In this document: positions 1 through 9,241 of the stretch, piece after piece
How the letters are laid out: every line of letters begins with the position of its first letter
Position numbering within the stretch: position 1 is the first letter of the stretch
Source: Isoperla grammatica
Lineage: Eukaryota > Arthropoda > Insecta > Plecoptera > Perlodidae
Assembly (NCBI GenBank): GCA_945910005.1
Contig: CAMDTW010000537.1
Location: 39,201-103,200 of the forward strand
Length of the DNA stretch: 64,000 bases
Reading direction: 5' to 3'
Notes under the pieces: generated by a model
What the model was told of the DNA's origin: nothing
The model's database searches: none
Seen by the model: only the letters and a program-made list of their open reading frames with translations
Made by a program: the position numbers and the translations under genes

Positions 1-188
1 CTTGGTGTGTAGGTTTAGCCTTGAAGGAAGAGTAGCTTCCTGCACAAGCATCGCTAGTAGACCTAGTGTTTTCTGAATGATTGGTAAAGAGATTGTTACT
101 TTGCATTGACGCAGGTGTGCGATTGCTATATTGAGTATTGGTCAGTTGTTTGTTTATCTGCGTTTGACCTTGAGGCCCTTGTTTAGAA
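1..188 (-). pseudogene. Out-of-frame continuation of the BEL/Pao Gag-Pol frame
   Basis: Read on the minus strand one base out of phase with the gag frame, the whole stretch to the left edge is open. It encodes a polar Q/N/S/T-rich linker, as expected between Gag zinc knuckles and protease in BEL/Pao elements. In the gag phase it has immediate stops. No protease or RT motif is reached before the window ends. A disabling indel is more likely than programmed frameshifting, but the sequence alone cannot decide. Confidence 0.55.
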
Positions 189-1334
189 TCATGCACTAAA
201 GATGCTGTGCTTTTTTCCACACTTACAATAGCTAGGAAATTCGCATGCGTTGACCTCATGATCGATAGCAAAGCAGTTGGCACAAGCATTATTAGAATTA
301 ATGAATTGCCATCTATGTGCTACTGACAGATCGCGAAATGATTTACAATTGTATAAGTAATGTTTATTACCACAATGCAAACATTCGGTATTGTTAGTAC
401 CGGTAGCGACATACGTATGTTTATTAGACTTGCTTTGAGGAATGTCAACCCTTGCTTGAGTAAGCTCTATAGTCTGTGACCTCTTGTCAAGAAAGTCACA
501 TAAGCATTTGAGTGTGGAACATTCCGATTCCGATTGTGATGTTTCAAAATCACGCCTAGTTTGCATGTCTAGTTTCCCTAGAGTGAGTTGAATCAGTAGA
601 AGCTCATGAATTTCGATATTCAAATTGAGCGCTTGAATAGCATTGAGATTGCTTGTAAGTTCATTAACTAACTGTCTAAGTTCATGAGCGGAGTTTGCTC
701 GTGCATGTGGAAGATTAAGAAGAGTATTGATATGTTTCTGAGATATCAATTTTTTGTTTTCGTATCTTTTGACAATCATTTCCCATGCAATGATGTAATT
801 AGCTGAGGATAATGGGAGATTTTTGATCAGCTGTAGAGGTTCATCACGTAATGATGATAGAAGATAATGAAACTTCTGAACATCCGTAAGAGTTACATTG
901 TTATGTATGAGTGCGACATATGTGTCTTTGTATTGTGACCAACGAGTGTAGTCACCTGAGAAATCTGGTAGATTTATATTTGGCAGTTTTAGAATATGTT
1001 TGTGTACTTGAGCGCCATTGACAGTGCAGGCATCACTCAACAGCGTAACAGGAGCAAATAAGTCGTTTGATTTCGCATTAGTATCAAAATATAAACTTTC
1101 AAATTCTGATCTATACATTTCATGCTCTGAGTCAGCTTCAGTGTCTTCTATTTCAAGCTGTGTTTGTATTTCTTCAAACTGACCATAAATTGAAGAAAGA
1201 GTTTCAAATCTAACTCTGATTGCACTTAGATTTGACTGATTGTCTACGTTGTTTATGAACGTGTGTATGCGTGTAAGCCTAGCTTTGACTACGCCACGCC
1301 GTTTAATTAACTCACTTTTCATTTGGTCATTCAT
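189..1334 (-). CDS. BEL/Pao LTR retrotransposon Gag (DUF1759-type)
   Basis: Retrotransposon Gag, expected to assemble the capsid and bind nucleic acid. The 381-residue frame starts at an ATG at 1332-1334. Its centre (about residues 118-200) has the signature of BEL/Pao Gag (DUF1759): LPNINLPDFSGDYTRWSQYK, then VQKFHYLLSSL, LIKNLPLSSANY and a W-x6-RYENKKLI stretch. The C-terminus carries two zinc-knuckle-like clusters (CX2CX3HX4C and CX2CX4HX4C) followed by CKCGKKH. In this family Gag normally continues into protease and Pol. Here a TGA lies at 189-191, but the +1-shifted frame is open from about 212 down to base 1. The reading frame is therefore broken by a one-base change near 200-212, or shifted there by translation. 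Pol lies beyond the left edge. Family assignment is firm; activity is doubtful. Confidence 0.88.
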   Translation of the reverse strand: MNDQMKSELIKRRGVVKARLTRIHTFINNVDNQSNLSAIRVRFETLSSIYGQFEEIQTQLEIEDTEADSEHEMYRSEFESLYFDTNAKSNDLFAPVTLLSDACTVNGAQVHKHILKLPNINLPDFSGDYTRWSQYKDTYVALIHNNVTLTDVQKFHYLLSSLRDEPLQLIKNLPLSSANYIIAWEMIVKRYENKKLISQKHINTLLNLPHARANSAHELRQLVNELTSNLNAIQALNLNIEIHELLLIQLTLGKLDMQTRRDFETSQSESECSTLKCLCDFLDKRSQTIELTQARVDIPQSKSNKHTYVATGTNNTECLHCGNKHYLYNCKSFRDLSVAHRWQFINSNNACANCFAIDHEVNACEFPSYCKCGKKHSIFSA

Positions 1335-1649
1335 GGTACTAGAAACAAAGAACTAGGATCGAACAGAAATGAGAGACAGTAAATAGCTTATCTGAGTTGT
1401 GAAGACTGCGACTAGAAGAAGCCTGTCCATGACCGGAGAAGTTCCACGAGGGTTGCAAGATACACTTTGAGCTGCAATAACTGGGGCCCCATGGGAAGGC
1501 CGGGTGCAGACGAACTAGGCCTAGCGTAGGCCTATGCTTAGGCTATGTAGAAGGATGACGAAGGTGCCGTCGACGGTGAATTTAAGAACAGTTTATAATT
1601 TCCACGTGGAAATAATGTAAATTGTATATGCGGCCCGGTGCGACCAAAA

Positions 1650-2110
1650 TGTAGGGGAAGAATAAGAGTTCGGAGGACCAGCACTGAGGCAATAAATAGG
1701 TGGACTGTAAACACTAGGTCGAGTTCAGCAATATCCGCACATACACAAAATACACTTGAAAGCAAAAGGAATATATTAACACAAATAACACATTACACTT
1801 ATATTCTTGAGTTACAATTACAATACATGAATTATGTGTGTTGTACACATGTGAAAATGAGAATAAAAGCGAGAATAATTCTACACGACGCGAGCATGTA
1901 AAAATGGACGACAAAGTACAACAATGGTAAAATGCAAAGATCTTAGAAAAGATAAAATAGCTCAACATTCGCTTTCCTCACGCATGGATCCAAAGACATT
2001 GAAAGAGTAAAGTGACAGCTGATGCGATCTGTCGGGCGTAACTAAAATTACAACACATTTGCATGAACAACCCTAGTTACCTAGTTAGTCGCCTGAAGAG
2101 GGGCACGTCA
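1650..2110 (-). repeat. Candidate 5' LTR of the BEL/Pao element
   Basis: Upstream of gag on the minus strand, a TGG-initiated 16-mer (plus 1631-1646) looks like a tRNA primer-binding site. It sits three bases inside a CA dinucleotide that would end the 5' LTR. Reading outward, the LTR could begin at TGACGTGCCCC near 2110, giving about 460 bp with TG...CA ends. The 3' LTR is outside the window, so the ends cannot be confirmed by comparing the two LTRs. The right boundary is the less certain one. The interval 1335-1630 would be the element's leader. Confidence 0.4.
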
Positions 2111-2510
2111 GGTAAAGCTGGTGTGCACCCTATAACGGGTATTCCTACAAAAAATTATTATTATATGTCAATTTAATTAAATACTGAAATGAAACCACGA
2201 TACACGTTGTTTAGACATTTGGGCTTCGTCTTCCGCTGAAGCCGGAGTGATGTCATTTGCTACTGGACAGAATGTTGAAATTCAACACGATAATTAAACG
2301 GCCAGCTGAAATGTTTGCATATTTTATTAAACTTGAAATGCATTTTAGCACAACTTACTAAACTTGTCTGCATTCATATAAGCTCTCCTTTCAAAAATGT
2401 GTTGCGAATTCCATGTCAAGCATTCATACCGGTATAGACCAATTTACGATACCCGGTGCATCCAGTCTAATGAAGGTTTATTTGATAATGTTAACAAAGT
2501 TGATATATTA
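2111..2510. other. Intervening sequence with no gene seen
   Basis: About 400 bp between the putative LTR and the LINE tail. AT-rich with no convincing frame or repeat structure. It may be the host DNA separating the two insertions. Confidence 0.4.
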
Positions 2511-2650
2511 TATATATTATTATTATTATTATTATTATGTATCTTTATTTAGCTTTCGCTATTTGTCCAACATAAGTAATATACACACATACGTGCATAC
2601 TGTGTTACAAACAAGGAGCTGCAGTACAATACAATCATTATATAAATACA

Positions 2651-4744
2651 TTACTCTTTCACAAAGCGTCTTACAAAATCGACCATCTCACTTTTAATTG
2701 TTTTTTTATCACTCTTTCTTTTCACAGCCTCAATAAAATTATTATACATGTTAAAACCACTGTAAGCAATTGATTTCTGGGTTGCTCTTTTCCCCACTCT
2801 TAAAATATTTATCTGACTAGCGCCTCTTGTTTCATAGTTATGAACCTCATTTAAGTATGTCACCGTTTCCTGGAAATACTTGGGCAATCTGCCATTGGTC
2901 AAATTATCCACAAATTTTAAAACATTGAATGCAATCCTTTGTTTAACACTTAAAAACTTTAAAATATCTAACATTGTGGAAATGTGAACTCTTTTGTGAC
3001 ACCTTAACACTGCCCTCATTCCTCTATTTTGCATTTTCTGTAACAACTCCATATCTTTTCTGTCAATATCCCATAAAATAGTACTACAATATTCAAAATG
3101 TGGAGAAATTATAGATTTATACACAATCTCTCTGGTCCATGGCGATAAAAATTTTCCAATTCGAAATAAAAACCCAACTTTCTTACTAATTTTATTAGCG
3201 ATAACCTTGACATGGCTACTAAAATTTAACTGCTCATTTATTAATATTTCCAGGTACTTAAATTCATGCACTAGTTCGACGTTGTCTTCACCAATGACAA
3301 TAGAGAATGTTTTGGTACTTTCACTTAAGTATTTCTTCTTCATTGCCGATGACGATGTTATTAGCATACACTTTGTTTTGGCAACATTCAGTTTAAGTTT
3401 ATTTTTTCGCAACCAATTTTCTAATATTCCCAACCAATGGTTAACCCTATTGCATACTTCCTCTATATTGTATCCACTGCAAGACAGCAGAGTATCGTCA
3501 GCAAACAAATTTAAAAATACCTCATTAATGTCTACACTATGATGCATGTCATTGATATATAACAAAAACAGCAGGGGTCCCAACACAGAACCTTGAGGTA
3601 CCCCGTAGTCACACATACTTTCCATAGATATTTCATTCCTGAATTTTGTCAATTGCTTACGATCTAAAAGATAACTTTCGAACCAAGAATTAACTCTACC
3701 CTTAATACCAAACCCTTCCAGTTTCTTTAACAAAATTTGTCTGTCAACAGTTTTGAACGCTCTTTTCAAATCAAGAAAAACAGCCACTATATACTTATTT
3801 ATGTCCAAGTCTTTCTTCCATTTGCACATCAATAGTTGGAGGGAGGTTTCACACGAATGCCCTACTCGAAAACCAGACTGATTAATGTATAACATGTTAT
3901 TATCATTCAAGTATTTACTTATTTGTGAATGTACAGCTAGCTCGATTATCTTTTCATAAATAGGTAACAAGTTAATTGGCCTATAATCGTTGGCATTCAA
4001 GGCATTAGCTACTTTCTGTATTGGAATAACAGTTGAGGTTTTCCACATGTTTGGAAATTTACCCGTAGTAAGTGACAAATTTATTAAATTTAACAAGGGA
4101 TATCCACATACACTAAATGATTTTTTAAGTAACTTCGTCGATATACCTTCGTCTGTACCCGATTTGTTCTTTAGCCCCATTACAATTTTCCGTAATTCCT
4201 TGAGAGTAAGCTTTTTAAAATCGTATAGGGCTGTGTTTACATTGTCATTCCCATTGCCAGCAACATAATCTTCTCCCTCGATACCTTCAACAATTTCCTT
4301 TACACTAGAGATAAAAAATCGATTAAAATTTTCCGCTACAGTAACTTTAGTGTCTTCATTTGGAAAAACAACATTGTGCGTAGTAGTATTAACATTTTTA
4401 TTACCTAGTACTCCTTTCAGAGTTTTCCAAAGTTTATTTGGACAGTGTTTATTTTCATCAATTTGTTTTTCAAACCATCGACTCTTTTCAACTCTCAATT
4501 TACTAACAAACATATTACGAAATTTCTTATATTCATTCCAATCCTCAACATCATTTGACAGTTGAGCCTTCGTATAACTAGAATCCCGTAGCATTCGACA
4601 TGTTACTACTTCTTGCGTGAACCATGGGCACCTATTAGACCGTTCTCTAATCTTGCTAACTCTAATTGGAACTACCTCATCAAGGGCTTTGACCACATTA
4701 CAAACAAAATTATTAGCAACTACATTAACATCTACTTTTTTCAT
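2651..4744 (-). CDS. LINE reverse transcriptase domain (ORF2, C-terminal part)
   Basis: A 697-residue frame encoding the Jockey-type reverse transcriptase. It contains the linker (SRWFEKQIDENKHCPNKLW), NDYRPINLLPIYEKIIE, QSGFRVGHSCETSL, motif A VFLDLKRAF, PQGSVLGPLLFLLYIND, and the catalytic LFADDT box. The C-terminal RT/thumb signature EYCSTILWD then LQKMQNRGMRAVLRC follows. The metal-binding Asp of motif A is present, but the next conserved Asp (usually AFDTVD) is Lys here (AFKTVD), a sign of decay. The listed ATG at 4742-4744 is only the first Met after the frameshift; the real protein would continue from the endonuclease. Stop at 2651. Confidence 0.92.
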   Translation of the reverse strand: MKKVDVNVVANNFVCNVVKALDEVVPIRVSKIRERSNRCPWFTQEVVTCRMLRDSSYTKAQLSNDVEDWNEYKKFRNMFVSKLRVEKSRWFEKQIDENKHCPNKLWKTLKGVLGNKNVNTTTHNVVFPNEDTKVTVAENFNRFFISSVKEIVEGIEGEDYVAGNGNDNVNTALYDFKKLTLKELRKIVMGLKNKSGTDEGISTKLLKKSFSVCGYPLLNLINLSLTTGKFPNMWKTSTVIPIQKVANALNANDYRPINLLPIYEKIIELAVHSQISKYLNDNNMLYINQSGFRVGHSCETSLQLLMCKWKKDLDINKYIVAVFLDLKRAFKTVDRQILLKKLEGFGIKGRVNSWFESYLLDRKQLTKFRNEISMESMCDYGVPQGSVLGPLLFLLYINDMHHSVDINEVFLNLFADDTLLSCSGYNIEEVCNRVNHWLGILENWLRKNKLKLNVAKTKCMLITSSSAMKKKYLSESTKTFSIVIGEDNVELVHEFKYLEILINEQLNFSSHVKVIANKISKKVGFLFRIGKFLSPWTREIVYKSIISPHFEYCSTILWDIDRKDMELLQKMQNRGMRAVLRCHKRVHISTMLDILKFLSVKQRIAFNVLKFVDNLTNGRLPKYFQETVTYLNEVHNYETRGASQINILRVGKRATQKSIAYSGFNMYNNFIEAVKRKSDKKTIKSEMVDFVRRFVKE

Positions 4745-5561
4745 AATACCAATCTTGCTTAGTCATAAGTTCATTGAAAACATTATAGTCACTCTCGCCC
4801 ATTATCGGGCGTTTACTCACAGCCAAATGGTTCGTTAAAACCGAAGTAGATTTATTGTCATATATTTTGTCAGTTCTATTTTTCCAGCCAGATCGTTCCC
4901 TACCAAACATTGAAATATTCAATAAAGCATGATCAGTAACTTTAGGAACATGCATTACTTTTACTTTAAGTTCAGTTACATTAGTAATTACTAAATCAAT
5001 TAACGTTTTACTGTTTTCCATTACTCGTGTACTTTCCTCTACTACTTGTTTCAATCCTGAAAGTTGTATTAACTGATTCAGCCTGTTAGAATAAGTTGAG
5101 TTTTGGGCTACATTAATGTTAAAGTCTCCTACAATTATGACATTTTCGCCAGATACAATTTCTTCAAACCAATTTTCAATACAATCAAGAAATATTTTAT
5201 GTGAAGAATTTGGTGAATGATACAGAACATACAATTGTATATATTTATAGCTTGATGTTTTAATTTTTAAACCTAATAACCACATGTTACCATCAATAGT
5301 GAACTTCATATTTACCTCATATTTCAATTCGTCCTTGACATATATTGCTACTCCACCTGTGTGTCTACTTTGAGATTCACACAGCTCAAGTGTGTACCCT
5401 CGTATCTCTATCTCATTCCTATACACGTCAGTGGTGATGTGAGTTTCAGTGACGCATACTGCACTAGGGTTTAAATTAAATACCACGTACTGTATTTCAT
5501 CCATATTTGAAGTCAAGCCTTGCGAATTTAAATACAATATTGCATTATCTTTCTGTAATTG
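4725..5561 (-). pseudogene. LINE APE-type endonuclease domain
   Basis: N-terminal endonuclease of LINE ORF2, which nicks target DNA to prime reverse transcription. Landmark residues are visible: LNSQGL (catalytic Asn region) at the start, CVTETHI (metal-binding Glu), YHSPN, GDFNIN (Asp/Asn pair) and VTDHALL (the terminal Asp-His pair, SDH in many relatives). The frame is in phase with ORF1 and begins right after its TAG; the first ATG is at 5537. It ends prematurely at 4725 after reading through a run of six A (plus T-run 4736-4741). One fewer A would put it in the RT frame, so a one-base insertion is the simplest explanation. Confidence 0.9.
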
Positions 5562-6206
5562 CTATAAATCAGTGTTGTATCTTAGGGTTTGAATGTTACG
5601 AACCCTTTCATAACACGGACACACATTGTCATGGTCTATGTTCAGTTTCAATTTGTATCGCTCGTTTGCCTTCACACAATTAATACAACTCGCTGTTGTT
5701 GAGTTACTCGCACAATTTACGTATTTATGCTGTCCTCCACAGTAACCACATGCCAATTTACTCCTACATTGTTTCATAAAGTGACCATAGCCTTGACAGT
5801 TGTAACATCTTTTAATAAACACATAGTCCTGTACTTCACACTTACGCCACTCCACTTTCAATGTTTCTTGAGCTAGCATAGTGTCTCTAACCGAACGATC
5901 AACCTCTAATACCACATTTATTAACCCAAACTTATTGGCACGACTTCTGTAAACAACCTTGATGCTCACTTCACCACTTATGACAATTCTATTTTGATTA
6001 ATTATCATCTTTATAAAATCGTCACTATTGTCCAGCAGGTATTCATCAACTCCACAAATCATCACTCTTGGGTCCGCTTTCCTGGGAACTTCCACGATGT
6101 AGTCCTCTCCCAATATCTCCTGTGCTGTCTCGCGAAGCGTTTGTAAAGAATCGAGTACTAATGTTGTTTTATAGTAATGTGATGTGGTTAGATAGGGCTA
6201 TGTCAG
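5562..6206 (-). pseudogene. LINE ORF1 (Gag-like, zinc knuckles), 5' truncated
   Basis: Nucleic-acid-binding ORF1 of the LINE. The frame is open from 6206; no ATG is near the 5' end, consistent with truncation rather than a true start. The motif RKADPRVMICGVDEYL resembles the RRM-like region of Jockey Gag. The C-terminal part holds CYNCQGYGHFMKQC (CCHC), CGYCGGQHKYVNC (CCHC) and a third cysteine pair (CINC). The frame stops at TAG (5562-5564) and the endonuclease continues in the same phase directly after it. The stop is therefore either the natural ORF1 end with ORF2 starting nearby, or a readthrough point. Confidence 0.85.
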
Positions 6207-6209
6207 CTG

Positions 6210-7680
6210 GCATATTGACTGATATATTTTGAATGATTAAACATTTAATACTAAGGTATTCTTAAAATGTCGTTCCAAACGAACCACTTAAAGGTAGTGC
6301 ATTAGAATTGTGTTTCAAAAAGTCCCCATCCAATGTTGAATGTGACCATTGTTCTCGCTAGAGTGAGTTCATTCAGCAGTACTTGGGCGTCAATGCTTCG
6401 TCCAAAGCATCAAGCCAACGCGATCGAACCACGCGCCACATACTCCGCTGTCAGGGAAAGGAGACTTCAAGTTCTTTGTACACGAATGTACGGTCCACAT
6501 CTATCGACGGATCTGCACGTTTAGAAAGTTCTGTAAGTTGACGCTCCCGAAAGACCACGTGTAGGCTCCTATAATACGCATGGTGGCAGCCAAATAACCT
6601 AAAGTGCCTGGACATATAACGTTTCCTGTTATGTCTATAACATTCGAACGAACGGAGAATTGAAGTGAAAGCTTTCAATGAGGAGAACAATACATTTGGA
6701 AACAAACTCAGACATATTATGCCAAAACGAATATTTCCTCCATTTTTCCAGTGAGCAAAGTTTACCACTATTTTGGTTGAATGTTGAAATCCATTTTTTT
6801 TTTAATAGGCGAAGATTTAAAGTTGCGGCATCTTGGAAGATAGGCGAATCTCGCTTCCAATTTGTGTACAAGGTAAAAGTAGATACTATCATATTCAATG
6901 CATTCGGATGACTTTCCAACGTATGTGTTCAACCATAGAATCATGTGTTTTTCACGATATTCGGGCATTCATTCGCACCCGGGATTCCATTGCAATCTGA
7001 AGACAGAGAGGAGGATACATTTCGCCTTATTTTTCAAAGAACGTAGTGCGCAGAGATAAAGCACCTCACAATGCACGCATCATTTCGAAGGTGGTCATAG
7101 AACCCCTCCAAAATGGACCTTAACTTAATAGCGGAGAAAACGAGATTATTTTAGTGTGCACACACACCAAAGTCAAAACAATACACAATTTTTTCTCTTG
7201 GGAATAAAACCTATTTATACATTGATACTCATTGAGTAGGTACGGCGGAATACTATATTGGCATAATATATCTCCATCCCTCCACACGCATACAATTGTT
7301 GGTGCGTTTGTTATTCTTCATACCTCGAGAGCAAAACATTTATTGTCAGCTGTCTGATGTATATCAGGTGACCACGGGGATCCAGCACACTAATAACATG
7401 AATTAAAAACAATAATACATAAAATATATAAACGGGTTTTAACAAGTAAACAATAATTTAAAACAACATTTAAAATAAGCGAATAAGTCATTGAGCTATG
7501 ACTCTAAGTTACTATAAGCCTCAGTTTCAATGTTGTTTTACTGATCATTCTCCTCGTAGTTTGCATCTCAAATGCAAAACTTAATACCAGAGCTACGCAT
7601 TGCTTGTGACAACAAACATAGATTACAATTTTAGCATTTTTACCCACAAAAGTAATTGTCTGAAATTCTGCATTCAATTG
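6210..7680. other. Intergenic stretch, nothing recognised
   Basis: About 1.5 kb without a credible gene. The open frames here are short, overlap each other on both strands and have no recognisable motifs. No terminal inverted repeat or tandem structure was found by eye. Confidence 0.4.
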
Positions 7681-7682
7681 CT

Positions 7683-8442
7683 TTGAACAGATATCTTGTA
7701 TGTGGCCAAGTGTGATCGCATTATCTCTGTCAATATGTGTACGAAGACACTGCATACCCAACTACACTGAGCCGAGCCAACTGCTATGAACAGATATCTT
7801 GAATGTGGCCATGTGTGCTCGCATTATCTCTGTCAATATGTGTACCAAGACACTGCATACCCAACTACACTGAGCCGAGCCAACTGCTATGAACAGATAT
7901 CTTGAATGTGGCCATGTGTGCTCGCATTATCTCTGTCAATATGTGTACCAAGACACTGCATACCCAACTACACTGAGCCGAGCCAACTGCTATGAACAGA
8001 TATCTTGAATGTGGCCATGTGTGCTCGCATTATCTCTGTCAATATGTGTACGAAGACACTGCATACCCAACTACACTGAGCCGAGCCAACTGCTATGAAC
8101 AGATATCTTGAATGTGGCCATGTGTGCTCGCATTATCTCTGTCAATATGTGTACCAAGACACTGCATACCCAACTACACTGAGCCGAGCCAACTGCTATG
8201 AACAGATATCTTGAATGTGGCCAAGTGTGATCGCATTATCTCTGTCAATATGTGTACCAAGACACTGCATACCCAACTACACTGAGCCGAGCCAACTGCT
8301 ATGAACAGATATCTTGAATGTGGCCAAGTGTGCTCTCAATTTCTCTGTCAATATGTGTACGAAGACACTGCATACCCAACTACATTGAGCCGAGCCAACT
8401 GCTATATGAACATACATCTTGAATGTGGCCAAGTGTGCTTGT
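7683..8442. repeat. 103-bp tandem repeat, about 7.4 copies
   Basis: The phrase GAACAGATATCTTGAATGTG recurs every 103 bp (7685, 7788, 7891, 7994, 8097, 8200, 8303, then a diverged copy near 8408). Internal copies differ by only a few bases, such as CATGTGTGCTCG versus AAGTGTGATCG. The first and last copies are more diverged, as expected when unequal exchange homogenises the middle of an array. Confidence 0.95.
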
Positions 8443-8671
8443 ATTATCGAAGAAGACGGTTTGATATGATTATCAACTCGACAAAAGAAAGAAGGCGACA
8501 GTTTTGTGTCTCGACGTTTTTATGGCTTTTGACGATTTACTGTTAAAATATGCACGAGTGGAAAAACATTTTAAAACTGCCCGAAAGTCTTGAAGGACGA
8601 AGTGTTGGCAAACAAGGCCGCGCTTGTTTTCGCTCAAGGTCTCTGGAGTGTGGGGTGTGAAGGAGTGTGTT

Positions 8672-8691
8672 GGGGGGGGGGGGGGGGGGGG
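8672..8691. repeat. Poly-G tract (20 G)
   Basis: Uninterrupted mononucleotide run on the plus strand. Its length is prone to polymerase slippage and assembly error. Confidence 0.95.
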
Positions 8692-9241
8692 TGAGGTTGA
8701 GGTTGTACTTATTTCGACGAGAATATATAATTATATGATGCAGCCAGAAAAACTTGAAAAATAATTCTTGTGGATATAATTGCGGAAACAAGAAGTGTCA
8801 TGTAACCCACAATATTGCATCGGGTTGTTTTGCGAACGATTTTACTGCGGTAAATAAATTAAAATATGTATTAATTTTCAACCAACTCAGTTGGAACGCT
8901 ATTCTCAGAGGGGAACATGTATACAGTTAATTATGTTCTTCTTTGCCACGCGGTTACAAAGTTACCTTACATAATAATTTATAATTATGTAAACCAGTGT
9001 ATGGATAAATATTAAATTCAAGTTTCAGTAAAAGTTAAGGTCAGGTAACGCAAGGTAGTTTAATGCGTTGGGTTGGTACACTAGGTAACGTTTCTTTCGG
9101 TGCTCAATCGTTCTACCGTCGTTTTGGCACGCCTGAGGAAGGCACGAGGAAATATGTCTCCACACCAGCGTCTGAGAGTTGTTTATGTTCTTGGACCCTG
9201 ACCAACAGGCGACCGATGAAAACGTATCAGTTATTGACACC
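8692..9241. other. Unique sequence left of the G-rich minisatellite
   Basis: About 550 bp; no gene, inverted repeat or tandem unit recognised. Short open frames at its right end have no supporting motifs. Confidence 0.35.

Larger units (their letters stand above)
2517..6206 (-). mobile_element. Jockey-clade LINE, 5'-truncated and mutated
   Basis: A non-LTR retrotransposon on the minus strand. In order it has a Gag-like zinc-knuckle ORF1 (to 5562), an APE-type endonuclease (to 4725), a reverse transcriptase (to 2651), and a 3' UTR of about 110 bp. The UTR carries AATAAA (within plus 2543-2552) and ends in an (AAT)n tail at 2517-2538, typical of Jockey-like LINEs in arthropods. The 5' end is lost: ORF1 is open only from about 6206, where a stop occurs, and lacks the N-terminal half expected for Jockey Gag. 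At least two lesions separate the domains: an in-frame TAG between ORF1 and the endonuclease, and a one-base frameshift between endonuclease and RT. It is probably immobile. Confidence 0.9.
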
